Both the position numbers and the translations under genes were made by a program. Positions 50,548 through 60,135 of a DNA stretch of 64,000 bases are shown in pieces. The notes beneath the pieces were generated by a model that did not search any database, was not told the origin of the DNA, and worked only from the letters and a program-made list of their open reading frames with translations. Origin of the DNA: Aldehydirespirator sp965219165. GTDB lineage: Bacteria > Actinomycetota > Acidimicrobiia > Acidimicrobiales > Aldehydirespiratoraceae. Position 1 is the stretch's first letter, and every line of letters begins with the position of its first letter. The stretch covers positions 496,001 through 560,000 of the forward strand of contig CBDCMW010000002.1 of NCBI GenBank assembly GCA_965219165.1. The letters are read 5' to 3'.

Positions 50548-51960
50548 ATGAGAACAGTATCGGACTCCCGCTCGCGGTCTCGCTTGTGGCTCGCAGCCTC
50601 GCTGGTCGCGTTGCTTGCGCTGGTCGCCGCGGCCTGCGGGGACGGCGATGACGACGCGGAGACCCCGGACGCTCCCTCGGAGCCGGCCGCGACCGACTCT
50701 GGCACCGCCGAACCGGACGACTCGGAGGAGGCGCCCGAGCCGGAGACCACCGAGGGGCCCGATGAGCCGGAGACCACCGAGGCTCCGGCACCTCAAGAGA
50801 CCGAGGCGCCCGACGAGCCGGAGCCCGTCGAGACCGACTTGCCGCAAGAGCCGGCCGCGCCGTCGGGTGAGCCGGTGCGGATCGGGATCCTGTTCTCCAA
50901 CAGCGGCCCGGCCGGGATCTTCGGGCCCCCCACCGCGAACATCGCTGAGATGATCGAAGAGGACATCAACGCGGCCGGAGGGATCAACGGCCGTCCCGTG
51001 GAGACGTTCCTCGCCGACGACGCCACCGACCCCGCAGTGGGGCGCCAGGCCATGGAGCAGCTGATCGACTCCGACAACGTCGACGTGGTCCTCGGCACCC
51101 ACTCCAGCGCCACACGCCAAGCCGCGAAGCCGCTCGCGGAGGACGCTGACGTGCTGTACATCTACGCGGCCCTCTATGAGGGCGGCGAGTGCTCGTCGGT
51201 GATGTTCAACACCGGCGAGGTGCCGAGCCAGCAGCTGGCCCCGGTCATCCCATGGATGATGGAGCAGACCGGCGGACAGACCTGGTTCCTGCTCGGCAAC
51301 GACTACGTGTGGCCCCGGCGCAGCTTCGAGCTGGCCCGCCAGTACATCGAGGGCGCTGGCGGCGAAGTGGTCGGCGAGGAGTACGTCCCGCTGGGCACCC
51401 AGGACTTCTCGTCGGTGGCCCAGACGATCGCGGGCTCGGGCGCAGACCTGATCTTCCCCGCGCTCGTTGGCGGCGACGCCATCGCCTTCGAGACCCAGGC
51501 CGTGGACTTCGGCATTGGACAGGACGCCATCCCGCGCCTCGCCAACATCTACGAGGAGAACGTCTTGGGGGCCATGGGGCCGGCGGTGACCGCGGGCATG
51601 CGAGTCACCATGGGCTACTTCAAGGAAGTCGACAACGCCCTCAACACCGACTTCGTGAGGCGCTACTACGAGCGCTTCGGTGCCGACGCGCCGCCCCACG
51701 CCACGTTCAGCTCCCACATCTACGACGCAGCGCTGCTGTACGCGGCGGCGGCCAATGCAGCCGGAACGACTGATACCGCGGCGGTCGCAGCCGCCATGGA
51801 GGGGCTGTCGCTCGCGACCCCAACCGGCGACATCTCGATCACCGGCAGCCGCCACCTGGCACAGCCCATCTACGTCGCCGAGATCCAGTCCGACGGCTCT
51901 CAGGTGATCGTGCAGACGTTCTCCTCGGTGGAGCCCGACGAGACCTGCAGCCCGGCCTAG
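50548..51960 (+). CDS. ABC importer substrate-binding lipoprotein (amide/urea/branched-chain type)
   Basis: 470 aa from ATG 50548, with an ideal TAGGAGGG. The signal peptide ends LVALLALVAAAC (Cys30), then an acidic Pro/Glu/Thr linker to ~residue 108. The Peripla_BP type 1 domain starts VRIGILFSNSGPAGIFGPPTANIAEMIEEDINAAGGINGRPV and includes QTWFLLGNDYVWPR and YVPLGTQDFSSV. It captures the substrate outside the cell for the permeases encoded next. Its domain is a paralogue of the intracellular fusion protein. A strong hairpin after the gene probably reduces read-through so that more binding protein than permease is made. Confidence 0.9.
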   Translation: MRTVSDSRSRSRLWLAASLVALLALVAAACGDGDDDAETPDAPSEPAATDSGTAEPDDSEEAPEPETTEGPDEPETTEAPAPQETEAPDEPEPVETDLPQEPAAPSGEPVRIGILFSNSGPAGIFGPPTANIAEMIEEDINAAGGINGRPVETFLADDATDPAVGRQAMEQLIDSDNVDVVLGTHSSATRQAAKPLAEDADVLYIYAALYEGGECSSVMFNTGEVPSQQLAPVIPWMMEQTGGQTWFLLGNDYVWPRRSFELARQYIEGAGGEVVGEEYVPLGTQDFSSVAQTIAGSGADLIFPALVGGDAIAFETQAVDFGIGQDAIPRLANIYEENVLGAMGPAVTAGMRVTMGYFKEVDNALNTDFVRRYYERFGADAPPHATFSSHIYDAALLYAAAANAAGTTDTAAVAAAMEGLSLATPTGDISITGSRHLAQPIYVAEIQSDGSQVIVQTFSSVEPDETCSPA

Positions 51961-51994
51961 GCCCCATCAGGCGCACCGCGCAGCCGCTTGTGGC

Positions 51995-52038
51995 GAGCCG
52001 GTGCGGGCGGAACGACACTTCGCCGCCCGCACCGGCTC
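51995..52038 (+). terminator. Strong hairpin between binding protein and permease genes
   Basis: GAGCCGGTGCGGGCGG (51995-52010) and CCGCCCGCACCGGCTC (52023-52038) make a perfect 16-bp stem with a 12-base loop. No T tract follows. It is best read as a partial terminator or RNA-stabilising 3' stem giving differential expression within the operon. Confidence 0.65.
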
Positions 52039-52074
52039 AGACCCTGAGCGCTGAACTGACCGGAGCGAGAGCCC

Positions 52075-52929
52075 TTGGACGCGCTGACACTCGAACTGCT
52101 CAACGGCATCAGCCTGTTCGCCATTCTGGCGATCGTCGCGCTCGGGCTCGGAATCGTCTTCGGACTCATGGGAGTCATCAACCTCGCCCACGGCGAGTTC
52201 GTGATGATCGGCGCCTACGTGGCTTACGTCGTGCACGCCAACGGGCTGAACCACTGGCTGGCGGTGCCGTTGGCCGCGGCCGTGCTGTTCGTGCTGGGCG
52301 CAATCGTCGAGGTAGGCCTGATCCGGCGCATCCATCGGCAGCCCGAGCTGACGATCCTGGCCACATTCGGGTTGTCGATCTGCCTCCGTCAGATCGCGGA
52401 GTTGGTGTTCAGCAAGGACTTCCGCAGCGTCCCGAATCCGGTGCCGGGCGCGACCGAGGCCTTCGGCGTCCTGTTCCCCACGTACCGCTACCTGCTGATC
52501 GGGATCGCGGTCGTGGTCGTGGTGGCGACCCTCCTCGCGTTCACCAAGTCGCGCTTCGGCCTGACGGTGCGAGCCATTGTTGCTGATCGAGACCTTGCCG
52601 AATCAGCCGGCATCCGCACCGGGATCGCCAACCTCTGCGCCTTCGGCGTCGGTGCGGCCACCGCAGGTATGGCCGGGGCCCTGGTAGCCCCGCTCGGGGC
52701 CGTGGAGCCACAGGCCGGCCTCGCCTATCTTCCCGGCGCCTTCCTGGTGGTGATTGTCGGCGGCTACAACCGGCTGTGGGGCGTGGCGGCGGGAGCTCTC
52801 ACCGTGGCCGCGGTCCAGACGGGCGTCATCCACTTCTACGACGCGGTGTGGGCCCAAATCGCATCGCTGGCACTGGCTGTGCTGGTTCTGCAGTTCCGCC
52901 GGCCCACCCCGGCCGGAGCGATCGCGTGA
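52075..52929 (+). CDS. ABC importer permease, LivH/UrtB type
   Basis: 284 aa, TTG start with GGAG ten bases upstream. About eight membrane helices. ALGLGIVFGLMGVINLAHGEFVMIGAYVAY is the signature of branched-chain amino acid/urea permeases, and RAIVADRDLAESAGIRTGIANLCAFGVGAATAGMAGALVAP the cytoplasmic coupling loop. Overlaps the next gene by GTGA. Partner of the permease-ATPase fusion. Confidence 0.9.
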   Translation: MDALTLELLNGISLFAILAIVALGLGIVFGLMGVINLAHGEFVMIGAYVAYVVHANGLNHWLAVPLAAAVLFVLGAIVEVGLIRRIHRQPELTILATFGLSICLRQIAELVFSKDFRSVPNPVPGATEAFGVLFPTYRYLLIGIAVVVVVATLLAFTKSRFGLTVRAIVADRDLAESAGIRTGIANLCAFGVGAATAGMAGALVAPLGAVEPQAGLAYLPGAFLVVIVGGYNRLWGVAAGALTVAAVQTGVIHFYDAVWAQIASLALAVLVLQFRRPTPAGAIA

Positions 52930-54665
52930 GACGGCCGTTCGGCCTCGGCGCGGCTGCTGCGGCTGCCGTCGCTGCGGCCAGCCTGATGCTGGGTGAATTC
53001 CGGGCGGGCCAACTGTCGCTGTTCCTGACCCTGGCCGTGCTTGCCGTGAGCCTCGACCTGGTCTGGGGCTACTCCGGGATCCTCTCACTCGGCCAGTTGC
53101 TGCCCTTCGGGGTCGCGGCGTACACCACCGCAAGGGTCGCCACCGCGGCGCCGTCGCTCAGCCTCCCCGGGCTATTGTTGGCGGCAGCGGTGGGCGCGGC
53201 CGTCGCATACGGAGTAGGCGTGGCGGCGTTCCGGCGGCGCCCCACGCCGGTTGTTGTCGGACTGCTGACCCTGGTCCTGTCGCTCACACTTGAGCAGATC
53301 GCGGAGCAATGGCGCGACGTGACCGGCGGGTTCAACGGCCTGACCGACGTCCCCCGCATCACCGTATTCGGGTCGGAGTTCTCCGACCGCGCCCAGGACC
53401 TGTCCATCTCAGTGGTGGCCGTAGCCATCATCACTGTGGTCGGGCTGCTGGTGAGACGTCCCGTGGGCGCCGTACTCATCGCAGTGCGGGACAACGAGCG
53501 CCGCACCGAGGCGCTCGGCTACGACACCGTCGCCGTCAAGGTCTGGGTCTTCACCATCGGCGGCGCAATCGCCGGCCTCGCGGGCGCGCTCTACGTGCAC
53601 CGCACCGGCTTCGTGTCCCCGCAGATCTTCGGCTTCGCGCTCGCCACCAACGTGGTGCTGTGGACGCTGGTAGGCGGGCGTGGAACAATCATCGGGCCCG
53701 TCATCGGCTCACTGGCGATCAACTTCGCCTCGGCCACTCTCGCCGATGTCTGGTTGCAGTACTGGACCCTCGCCACCGGGGTGATCTTCGTCGCGGCGGT
53801 GGCACTCGTTCCCGAAGGGCTCGTCCCCAGCGTGCTGCGCATGGCGGGCCGCCCCGCCCGGCACAGCCGGCGCCCCGAACTCGTGGCAGCCGTCTCCGAC
53901 GAGGCCACTAGCAACGGCCATGCGATCTTCGAGGCCGCCGGCGTGGCCAAGAGCTTCGGCTTCTTCCGAGTTCTCGACGGCGTCACGCTCGCCATGGACG
54001 AACCCGAACTGCGCTGCCTGATCGGCCCCAACGGCGCGGGCAAGTCCACCCTGCTGGACATTCTCTGCGGCCAGCAGGGCTGCCAAGACGGCTCCATCGC
54101 CATGCTTGGCCGAGACTGCAAGGGACTGCGGGCCTGGGAGTTCGCTCGCCACGGCGTGAGCCGCAAGTTTCAGTCTCCCCAGGTCATCGGTTCGCTGTCC
54201 GTAGCCGAGAACATCGCGGTGGCGGCCTGGGGAGTGGCGCCCTCACCATGGAGGCTCACGCGCCGTGCCTGGGAGGCAAGTGTTCCGCAGGTGTCGCTGC
54301 GGATCCTCGAGCGCACCGGTCTCGACGATCTCCTCGATTCCCCCGCGGGCGGTCTCTCCCACGGCGACAAGCAGTGGTTGGAGATCGCCATGGCGATGGC
54401 GGGACGATGCCGCGTCCTGCTGCTCGACGAGCCGACAGCCGGCATGACCGTCTCGGAGAGCCTTGCCGCCGCCGAACTCCTGCGTGAGCTTCACCGCGAC
54501 TATCGCCTGCCGATCCTGATCGTCGAGCACGACATGGCCTTCATTCGTGCCGTAGCGGATCGGGTGACAGTGCTCGCTCGGGGCGCTGTCGTGGCCGACG
54601 GCACCGTGGCCGAAGTCGAGAACGCGCCCGAAGTGATGGCCGTGTACGGAGGAGTCGGCCAGTGA
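52926..54665 (+). CDS. ABC importer permease-ATPase fusion (LivM plus LivG type)
   Basis: 579 aa, GTG start overlapping the permease stop. Residues ~1-310 are a LivM permease (WGYSGILSLGQLLPFGVAAYTTARVA; AVRDNERRTEALGYDTVAVKVWVFTIGGAIAGLAGALYVHRTGFVSP). Residues ~335-579 are an ATPase with LIGPNGAGKSTLLDILCG (Walker A), LSHGDKQWLEIAMAMA (signature), VLLLDEPTAGM (Walker B) and IVEHDM. The two are usually separate genes; the fusion fixes their stoichiometry. The signature reads LSHGD instead of LSGGQ, as often in UrtD-type ATPases. Confidence 0.92.
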   Translation: MRRPFGLGAAAAAAVAAASLMLGEFRAGQLSLFLTLAVLAVSLDLVWGYSGILSLGQLLPFGVAAYTTARVATAAPSLSLPGLLLAAAVGAAVAYGVGVAAFRRRPTPVVVGLLTLVLSLTLEQIAEQWRDVTGGFNGLTDVPRITVFGSEFSDRAQDLSISVVAVAIITVVGLLVRRPVGAVLIAVRDNERRTEALGYDTVAVKVWVFTIGGAIAGLAGALYVHRTGFVSPQIFGFALATNVVLWTLVGGRGTIIGPVIGSLAINFASATLADVWLQYWTLATGVIFVAAVALVPEGLVPSVLRMAGRPARHSRRPELVAAVSDEATSNGHAIFEAAGVAKSFGFFRVLDGVTLAMDEPELRCLIGPNGAGKSTLLDILCGQQGCQDGSIAMLGRDCKGLRAWEFARHGVSRKFQSPQVIGSLSVAENIAVAAWGVAPSPWRLTRRAWEASVPQVSLRILERTGLDDLLDSPAGGLSHGDKQWLEIAMAMAGRCRVLLLDEPTAGMTVSESLAAAELLRELHRDYRLPILIVEHDMAFIRAVADRVTVLARGAVVADGTVAEVENAPEVMAVYGGVGQ

Positions 54666-55351
54666 CCCGCCTCGAAGCAGCAGACCTGCGTTCCGGGTAC
54701 GGCACAGTGCCGGTGCTGCACGGTGTGAGCCTCGCGGTGTCAAGCGGTGAGATCGTTGCGGTGGTCGGCCGCAACGGAGCGGGCAAGACAACCCTGGTGA
54801 AGACCCTTCTGGGGGTGCTGCGGGCCAGCGGAGGCCACCTGCTCCTAGACGGCGTCGACATCACCCGACTGCCGCCGTCGAGGCGGGCTAGGGCCGGTCT
54901 TCGTGCCACCTTCCAGGAGCGCGCCCTGTTCGGGGACCTGTCGGTCAACGACAACCTCCGCCTCAACGGCTTCAGTTCCGAGAGCCACGATCGCGTGCTC
55001 TCCATGTTCGGCCCCGCGCTGTCGGGACGAGGATCCCAACGGGCCGGGACGCTGTCGGGCGGTGAGCAGAAGATGCTCGCCGCGTCGATCGCGCTGGCCA
55101 CGACCGCTCTATTGCTGGTGATGGACGAGCCCTCCGAGGGCTTGCAGCCCTCCAACGTCTCCCTACTGGGCGACCACATCGAGTCGGCGAAGCAAGCCGG
55201 CCGGGGGGTGCTGCTCATCGAGCAGCACCTGGAGCTGGCCAAGCGGCTCGCGGACCGCTTCATCGTCCTCGAGAAGGGCGAGGTCGTAGACGGCGGATCC
55301 GCGGTCGATCCCGGCCTCGCCGCCCGAGTCGCCCGCCGTCTGGCGATCTGA
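54662..55351 (+). CDS. ABC importer ATPase, LivF/UrtE type
   Basis: 229 aa, GTG start overlapping the fusion gene. VVGRNGAGKTTLVKTLLGVL (Walker A), GTLSGGEQKMLAASIALA (signature), LLLVMDEPSEGLQPSNV (Walker B) and LIEQHLELAKRLADRFIVLEKG are complete. Forms the second nucleotide-binding domain of the importer. Followed by 19 bases with AAGAAAGGCAGG before the amidase. Confidence 0.93.
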   Translation: MTRLEAADLRSGYGTVPVLHGVSLAVSSGEIVAVVGRNGAGKTTLVKTLLGVLRASGGHLLLDGVDITRLPPSRRARAGLRATFQERALFGDLSVNDNLRLNGFSSESHDRVLSMFGPALSGRGSQRAGTLSGGEQKMLAASIALATTALLLVMDEPSEGLQPSNVSLLGDHIESAKQAGRGVLLIEQHLELAKRLADRFIVLEKGEVVDGGSAVDPGLAARVARRLAI

Positions 55352-55370
55352 GAAGAAAGGCAGGAAACCT

Positions 55371-56756
55371 ATGACCGAGCTGAACCAGTTGAGCCTCACC
55401 GAGGCCGCTGAAGCTGTGAGGGCCAAGACAGTGACCGCTTCCGATCTGCTAGAGGCGTGTCTGGCGCGTATCGAGCTGACCGACGTATCGATCGGGGCGT
55501 TCGCGTCAGTGCAACCAAACGCGGCCCGCGCCGAGGCTGCCCGGCTGGACAAGAGCGAGGTGCTCGGCCCCTTGCACGGCGTGCCGGTCGCGCTCAAAGA
55601 CCTGTTCTTCACTCAGGGCGTCCCCACGGAAGCGAACTGCGCCGCCCTCAAGGGATTCACACCAGATCGCGACGCCACGGTTGTGAGCCGACTACGCGAG
55701 GCGGGCGCGGTGATCGTCGGCAAGACCAACACCCACGAGTTGGCCTATGGCGTGTCGTGCCCGGCGTCGCGCAATCCATGGAACCTCGACAGGATGACCG
55801 GCGGTTCCTCGGGGGGCAGCGCTGCCAGCCTGGCCGCACGGCAAGTGTTCGGAGCGCTGGGAACCGACACCGGCGGGTCGGTGCGGATCCCGTCCAACTG
55901 CTGCGGAATGACGGGCATCAAAACCACGCGGGGCACAGTGCCCCGAGACGGCGTCCACCTGATCTCCTGGACCTATGACACCGTCGGCCCGATGGCCCGC
56001 ACCGCGGCGGACTGCGGGCTGCTGCTCGACGTCATCGCTGGATTCTCCAGGCTGGATCCGTACTCGACCAAGACGCCGCTCACGCCCGCCGAAGCGCCCG
56101 CCGTGCTCGTGCTGGGCGTTCCCGACGAAGGCTTCTTCGAGGGCTTCGACACCGACCCCGAAGTCCGAGCGGTGATGGACGAGGCCGCCGACGACCTCGG
56201 ATCCGTCGTCGCCGAGGTGCGCACCGTGCGGGTGCCCAACACCGCGGAGCACTTCGACGCGGGCGCCGCGATCGTGTTCGCCGAGTCGGCTGCCCTCCTG
56301 GAGGAGCTGCGGGCTTCGAGCAACGAACTGATCGGCGAGGAACCCCGTGCGATCATGGAGTCCGGAGCCGCCATACCGGGCACCGCCTTGGCCGCCGCCC
56401 AAGCCCGGAGGGTGTCTTTCGAGCGCGCCTATCTCGACGTCTTCGACGATCAGGGCGTCGATCTGATCGTCGCGCCGGTCAACCCCAACCAGGTGCTCGA
56501 TCACGGCGCGGTCGAACTCGGCGGGGTTCCCCTGATCCCGGCAACCACCCAGTTCACCTTCCCGGTGAACGGCGCGGGCCTGCCTGCGATCGCCCTGCCC
56601 GGTGGTTTCGCCGCCGACGGGCTGCCCATCGGCTTCCAGATCATCGGAAGGCCCTTCACCGAGCGCACCCTCGCCGCGGTGGGCGAGGCCTTCCAGCGAC
56701 GAACCGACCACCATGCCCAGGCCCCCCCTTGTAGGGGCGCTCACCCCACGCAATGA
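55371..56756 (+). CDS. Amidase (amidase-signature family)
   Basis: 461 aa. Ser-cisSer-Lys site: VALKDLFF (Lys76), MTGGSSGGSAAS (cis-Ser near 146-147) and GTDTGGSVRIPSNCCG (nucleophile Ser170). Hydrolyses an amide to acid and ammonia. Directly downstream of the importer and overlapping the Rieske gene by ATGA, so the imported compound, or an intermediate, probably bears an amide. It could instead belong to the GatA-like housekeeping group, but no gatB/C is present. Confidence 0.92.
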   Translation: MTELNQLSLTEAAEAVRAKTVTASDLLEACLARIELTDVSIGAFASVQPNAARAEAARLDKSEVLGPLHGVPVALKDLFFTQGVPTEANCAALKGFTPDRDATVVSRLREAGAVIVGKTNTHELAYGVSCPASRNPWNLDRMTGGSSGGSAASLAARQVFGALGTDTGGSVRIPSNCCGMTGIKTTRGTVPRDGVHLISWTYDTVGPMARTAADCGLLLDVIAGFSRLDPYSTKTPLTPAEAPAVLVLGVPDEGFFEGFDTDPEVRAVMDEAADDLGSVVAEVRTVRVPNTAEHFDAGAAIVFAESAALLEELRASSNELIGEEPRAIMESGAAIPGTALAAAQARRVSFERAYLDVFDDQGVDLIVAPVNPNQVLDHGAVELGGVPLIPATTQFTFPVNGAGLPAIALPGGFAADGLPIGFQIIGRPFTERTLAAVGEAFQRRTDHHAQAPPCRGAHPTQ

Positions 56757-57916
56757 CGGCCGCGCCCCGGAGGAGTCCTGAGGAGGCGAAGCGGTCCACC
56801 GGGCGCGCCGACTGGTCGACCTGGCCGGCCTACGACGCCGCCGCTGGTGGCCTCGAGAACTACTGGTATCCGGTGCTGTGGTCCAACGAGGTGACTGACT
56901 CACCGGTGGCCAGGCGCGTGTGCGGGCACAGCATCATGCTGCAGCGCGGCCCCGACGGGACGGCCCACGCGCTGCACGACCGCTGCCTGCATCGAGGCGT
57001 CAGGCTCAGCCAGGGAACCCAGCACTTCGGTGGGACCGTGTCGTGCCCCTACCACGGTTGGACCTACCGGCTCAGCGACGGCGAGCTGGTCGCGGTGATC
57101 ACCGACGGCCCCGATTCACCCATGTGCGGCAAGGCCGCGGTGCGCACCTACCCGACCGCGGAAGCCATGGGGCTCATTTGGGTGTTCGTGGGCGACGCCG
57201 AGCCCCATCCGCTCACCGAGCAGCTGCCCGAGGAGCTGGCCGACCCTCCGCCGTACGCGGTAGGTGGGCGAATCGAGGACCGCTACGGCGACTGGCGCAT
57301 ATTCAGCGAGAACGGATTCGACGAGGGCCACGCCAAGTACCTGCACCGCACGTCGTGGTGGAGGACCTTCAAGGTCATGCCCACCTGGAACAAGATCCAT
57401 ATCGAGCGCCACGGCAGGTGGCTGTACCGAGTGGAGGACGAGCGTCACTGGGAGGCCGACTTCCCGGGCCTCGGCACGTGGTCCAACGCCCGTTGGTGGA
57501 AGATCAAACCCAAGCAGCGCCAGGGCTCCACGCTCGGCAACACCGGAGGATCCAGACGCAACGATCCATACATCCTGGCCCAGGAGTTCCCCGGCTTCGC
57601 CTCCCTGACCGTTCCCGGGATGCTTCGGATCGTCTACCCGCAGTTCATCCACTACGAGTTCTATGTCCCGATCGAGGCCGGCCGCACCAAGTACGTGGGC
57701 GTCATGGTCCAGTTCAAGACCGGCCTGGCCAGAGCGCTGTTCTACTTGAAGTATCTGGCCGGGATCAGGTGGCTGTTCCACGGGCAGTTCTCGGCCCAGG
57801 ACCACTGGATGGTGGCCGAGACCGACGCACCGCCCGAGCGGCTGTACCGGCCCGACATATCGCTGATCGAATGGCGCCGACTGGTAGAGGAGGCGGCCGG
57901 CCGTGATCGGTCCTGA
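56753..57916 (+). CDS. Rieske non-heme iron oxygenase
   Basis: 387 aa. The Rieske centre is CLHRG (Cys78, His80) and CPYHGW (Cys98, His101). The mononuclear iron site reads SENGFDEGHAKYLHR (His193, His198), with the acidic ligand expected late in the chain. Resembles ring-hydroxylating or demethylating oxygenases such as vanillate/phthalate types that work as single alpha subunits. No ferredoxin or reductase gene is in the locus, so electrons must come from elsewhere. Overlaps both neighbours, amidase upstream and hydrolase downstream. Confidence 0.9.
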   Translation: MTAAPRRSPEEAKRSTGRADWSTWPAYDAAAGGLENYWYPVLWSNEVTDSPVARRVCGHSIMLQRGPDGTAHALHDRCLHRGVRLSQGTQHFGGTVSCPYHGWTYRLSDGELVAVITDGPDSPMCGKAAVRTYPTAEAMGLIWVFVGDAEPHPLTEQLPEELADPPPYAVGGRIEDRYGDWRIFSENGFDEGHAKYLHRTSWWRTFKVMPTWNKIHIERHGRWLYRVEDERHWEADFPGLGTWSNARWWKIKPKQRQGSTLGNTGGSRRNDPYILAQEFPGFASLTVPGMLRIVYPQFIHYEFYVPIEAGRTKYVGVMVQFKTGLARALFYLKYLAGIRWLFHGQFSAQDHWMVAETDAPPERLYRPDISLIEWRRLVEEAAGRDRS

Positions 57917-58781
57917 GCCGACCGGGCGGATGGTCGACGCCGGAGGCGTCGCGTTCCACGTGATCACGCTGGGCGACACCGGGCCGCCGACGGTGTTCCT
58001 GCACGGCGGCGGACCGGGCTGCACCGCCTGGACCGACTTCGGCGCGGTGGCCCCGCTGTTCGCGGCCGACCGGGTCTGCCACCTGGTGGACCTGCTGCAG
58101 TACGGCAAGTCCGAGAAGTGCACCATCCGCGGCCCCATGTGGGACTTCCACGCCGGCACGATCTCAGACCTGCTCGGTGCATTGCAGACACCCCGGGCGG
58201 ACTTCGTATGCAACTCCTGGGGCGGATCGATCGCTTTGAACCTGGCCGCCAAGCACCCGCACAACGTCCGCTCGCTGGTGGTGACCGGCTCCATGCCGGT
58301 GTTCAGGGGCCCGCTTGCCCCCCTGCCCGAGGGCGGCCGGCGGGGCCGCCGAGCCCGTGACGCCTACTTCGGCGGTGAGGGCCCCACCGAGGCGAAGATG
58401 CGGGCCCTGATGGCGGAACTGGAGTGGTACGACCCCGACGCCATCCCCGACCAGACCGTCGAGCGCCGCTATGAGCAGTCGATCGACCCCGAAGAGATGA
58501 GCCTCGCCGCTCGCAGCGACAGCCCCAGGGGCGAGTGGCAGGACCTCACGACCGAGCTCGGCGACATCCGCTGCCCGGTCCTGTTCGCCTGGGGCATGCA
58601 CGACGACTTCCTCACCCCCGACTACCCCCTCATGCTCGCCAGCATGATCGAGCACGGCCAGCTCTACGTCATGGACAAGGCATCCCACCACCTCCAGGAG
58701 GAACGCCCCCAGCACTTCCACTCGGTGGTGGCCGGATTCTTGAACCAGGCCGAGCGGCCCGGCGTCACCAATGCGCCATGA
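57903..58781 (+). CDS. Alpha/beta hydrolase, meta-cleavage-product hydrolase type
   Basis: 292 aa, GTG start. FLHGGGPGCTAWTDF is the oxyanion-hole loop typical of C-C bond hydrolases (BphD/MhpC); NSWGGS has nucleophile Ser105; LFAWGMHDDFLTPD gives the Asp and MDKASHHLQEERP the His. It would split the ring-opened product made by the extradiol dioxygenase encoded downstream. Residues ~150-165 contain an Arg-rich insert. Confidence 0.85.
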   Translation: MIGPEPTGRMVDAGGVAFHVITLGDTGPPTVFLHGGGPGCTAWTDFGAVAPLFAADRVCHLVDLLQYGKSEKCTIRGPMWDFHAGTISDLLGALQTPRADFVCNSWGGSIALNLAAKHPHNVRSLVVTGSMPVFRGPLAPLPEGGRRGRRARDAYFGGEGPTEAKMRALMAELEWYDPDAIPDQTVERRYEQSIDPEEMSLAARSDSPRGEWQDLTTELGDIRCPVLFAWGMHDDFLTPDYPLMLASMIEHGQLYVMDKASHHLQEERPQHFHSVVAGFLNQAERPGVTNAP

Positions 58782-58872
58782 GGGCCGTCTCCTGGATGAA
58801 ACGCCTCCTCGTACGCCTTCTCACCAGAGCCACCGGCACCTGGATCGGCTCGGTGCGACCGCCCCCGCGGCC

Positions 58873-60135
58873 ATGACCGCGCTCGACCAAGCGCTTGCCC
58901 TGGTGTCGGCGCGCCGCCTGCGCGAGCTCACCGGGATGCTCGTGGCCACGGCCTCACCCACGGGAGAGGAGGGCGCCTTGGCCTCGCAGATCACCGGCGC
59001 ACTCGACACGGCCGGCATGCAGTGCCGCACACAGTGGCTCGACGCCAACGCGGCCAACGCCTGGGGCACCCTGGGATCGGCTGACCGAGGCCCATCGCTG
59101 CTGCTGTACTCGCCGATCGACACGCTCACTGCAGGCGACCCGGCACTGGGCCGACCGTGGGCCAGTGAGCGACCCCGGCCCGACATGGAACCCGAGCCGC
59201 GCCAAGAGCACGGCTGGCTCGTGGGGCTTGGAGCCCACAACCCCAAGGGCCACGCGGCGTGCGTGCTGATGGCCGCCGAAGCGCTCGCGGCAGCCGGTGC
59301 CGACCTGCCGGGACGGGTCGTCGCCGGCTTCGGCTGCCTGGGAATGCCGATGAATCGGCGGGCGCCGCACCTGCTGGACGGCCACGGTGCGGGCTGCGCC
59401 GCGCTGATAGAAGCGGTCCGGCCCGACGCCGCCGTGATCGCCAAGTCCGGCTGGGCGGTGTCGTGGAGCGAGGTCGGCCTGGCCTGGTTCACCGTGCGGG
59501 TGTCCGGGGTGCACACCTACGTCGGCAGCCGTCATCTGCTCGCCTACCGCAACGCCATCGCGGACGCCGCTGACCTGATCCTCGACGTGGAGGCCTGGAT
59601 CGAAGAATGGGCCGAGGCTCGATCCGATGAGTTCAACCGGCCTCAGGGCATCGTCGCCGCGGTCGGTGGGGGAGACGCCGCAGCGGCTGCGTTCACCGGC
59701 TGCACCTGTGAGTTCACGGTCGATCTCCGCATCCCTCCTGGCGTCGATGCCGACTGTGCTCAGCGCGCCCTGTCAGAACGCATCGCCCAGCGAGCGGCGG
59801 CCATCGAGGCCATTGCGGCTGTGACCCGGACGGTCGCGATCCCCGGCACGCGCACCGATCCGTCTGAGCCGATCGTGCGGACCGCCCTCGAGGCCTGGGA
59901 GGCCGAGACCGGTCAACCGCACCGGCCCATACGGGGCCTATCCGGCGCCACCGACGCCAACATCCTGCGGGCCAGCGGCGTACCGACCGCGAGGGTCGGC
60001 CTGCCCAAGGTCGCCGCGCCCGGCGTTGAGGTCGACTTCCAATACGGCATGAATGCGGTCGCACCGCAGGATCAGGTCGCTCTGTCGCGCCAACTGATCC
60101 GCATCGCCTTCGGCTACCTGGCCCGCGGCGCATGA
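58873..60135 (+). CDS. M20-family-like protein lacking expected metal ligands
   Basis: 420 aa from ATG 58873, just before the domain; no clear ribosome site, and ATG 58771 would add 34 unrelated residues. The fold of ArgE/DapE/ACY1 peptidases is recognisable: MLVATASPTGEEGALASQI, a lid region with VRVSGVHTYVGSRH, and VDLRIPPG. The usual metal-binding HxD reads SPID (Ser80 for His), the GRGAxDxKG block reads GLGAHNPKG (Asn123 for Asp) and the catalytic EE reads CLG. It may bind rather than cut its ligand, or use another chemistry. Overlaps the dioxygenase gene by ATGA. Confidence 0.72.
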   Translation: MTALDQALALVSARRLRELTGMLVATASPTGEEGALASQITGALDTAGMQCRTQWLDANAANAWGTLGSADRGPSLLLYSPIDTLTAGDPALGRPWASERPRPDMEPEPRQEHGWLVGLGAHNPKGHAACVLMAAEALAAAGADLPGRVVAGFGCLGMPMNRRAPHLLDGHGAGCAALIEAVRPDAAVIAKSGWAVSWSEVGLAWFTVRVSGVHTYVGSRHLLAYRNAIADAADLILDVEAWIEEWAEARSDEFNRPQGIVAAVGGGDAAAAAFTGCTCEFTVDLRIPPGVDADCAQRALSERIAQRAAAIEAIAAVTRTVAIPGTRTDPSEPIVRTALEAWEAETGQPHRPIRGLSGATDANILRASGVPTARVGLPKVAAPGVEVDFQYGMNAVAPQDQVALSRQLIRIAFGYLARGA

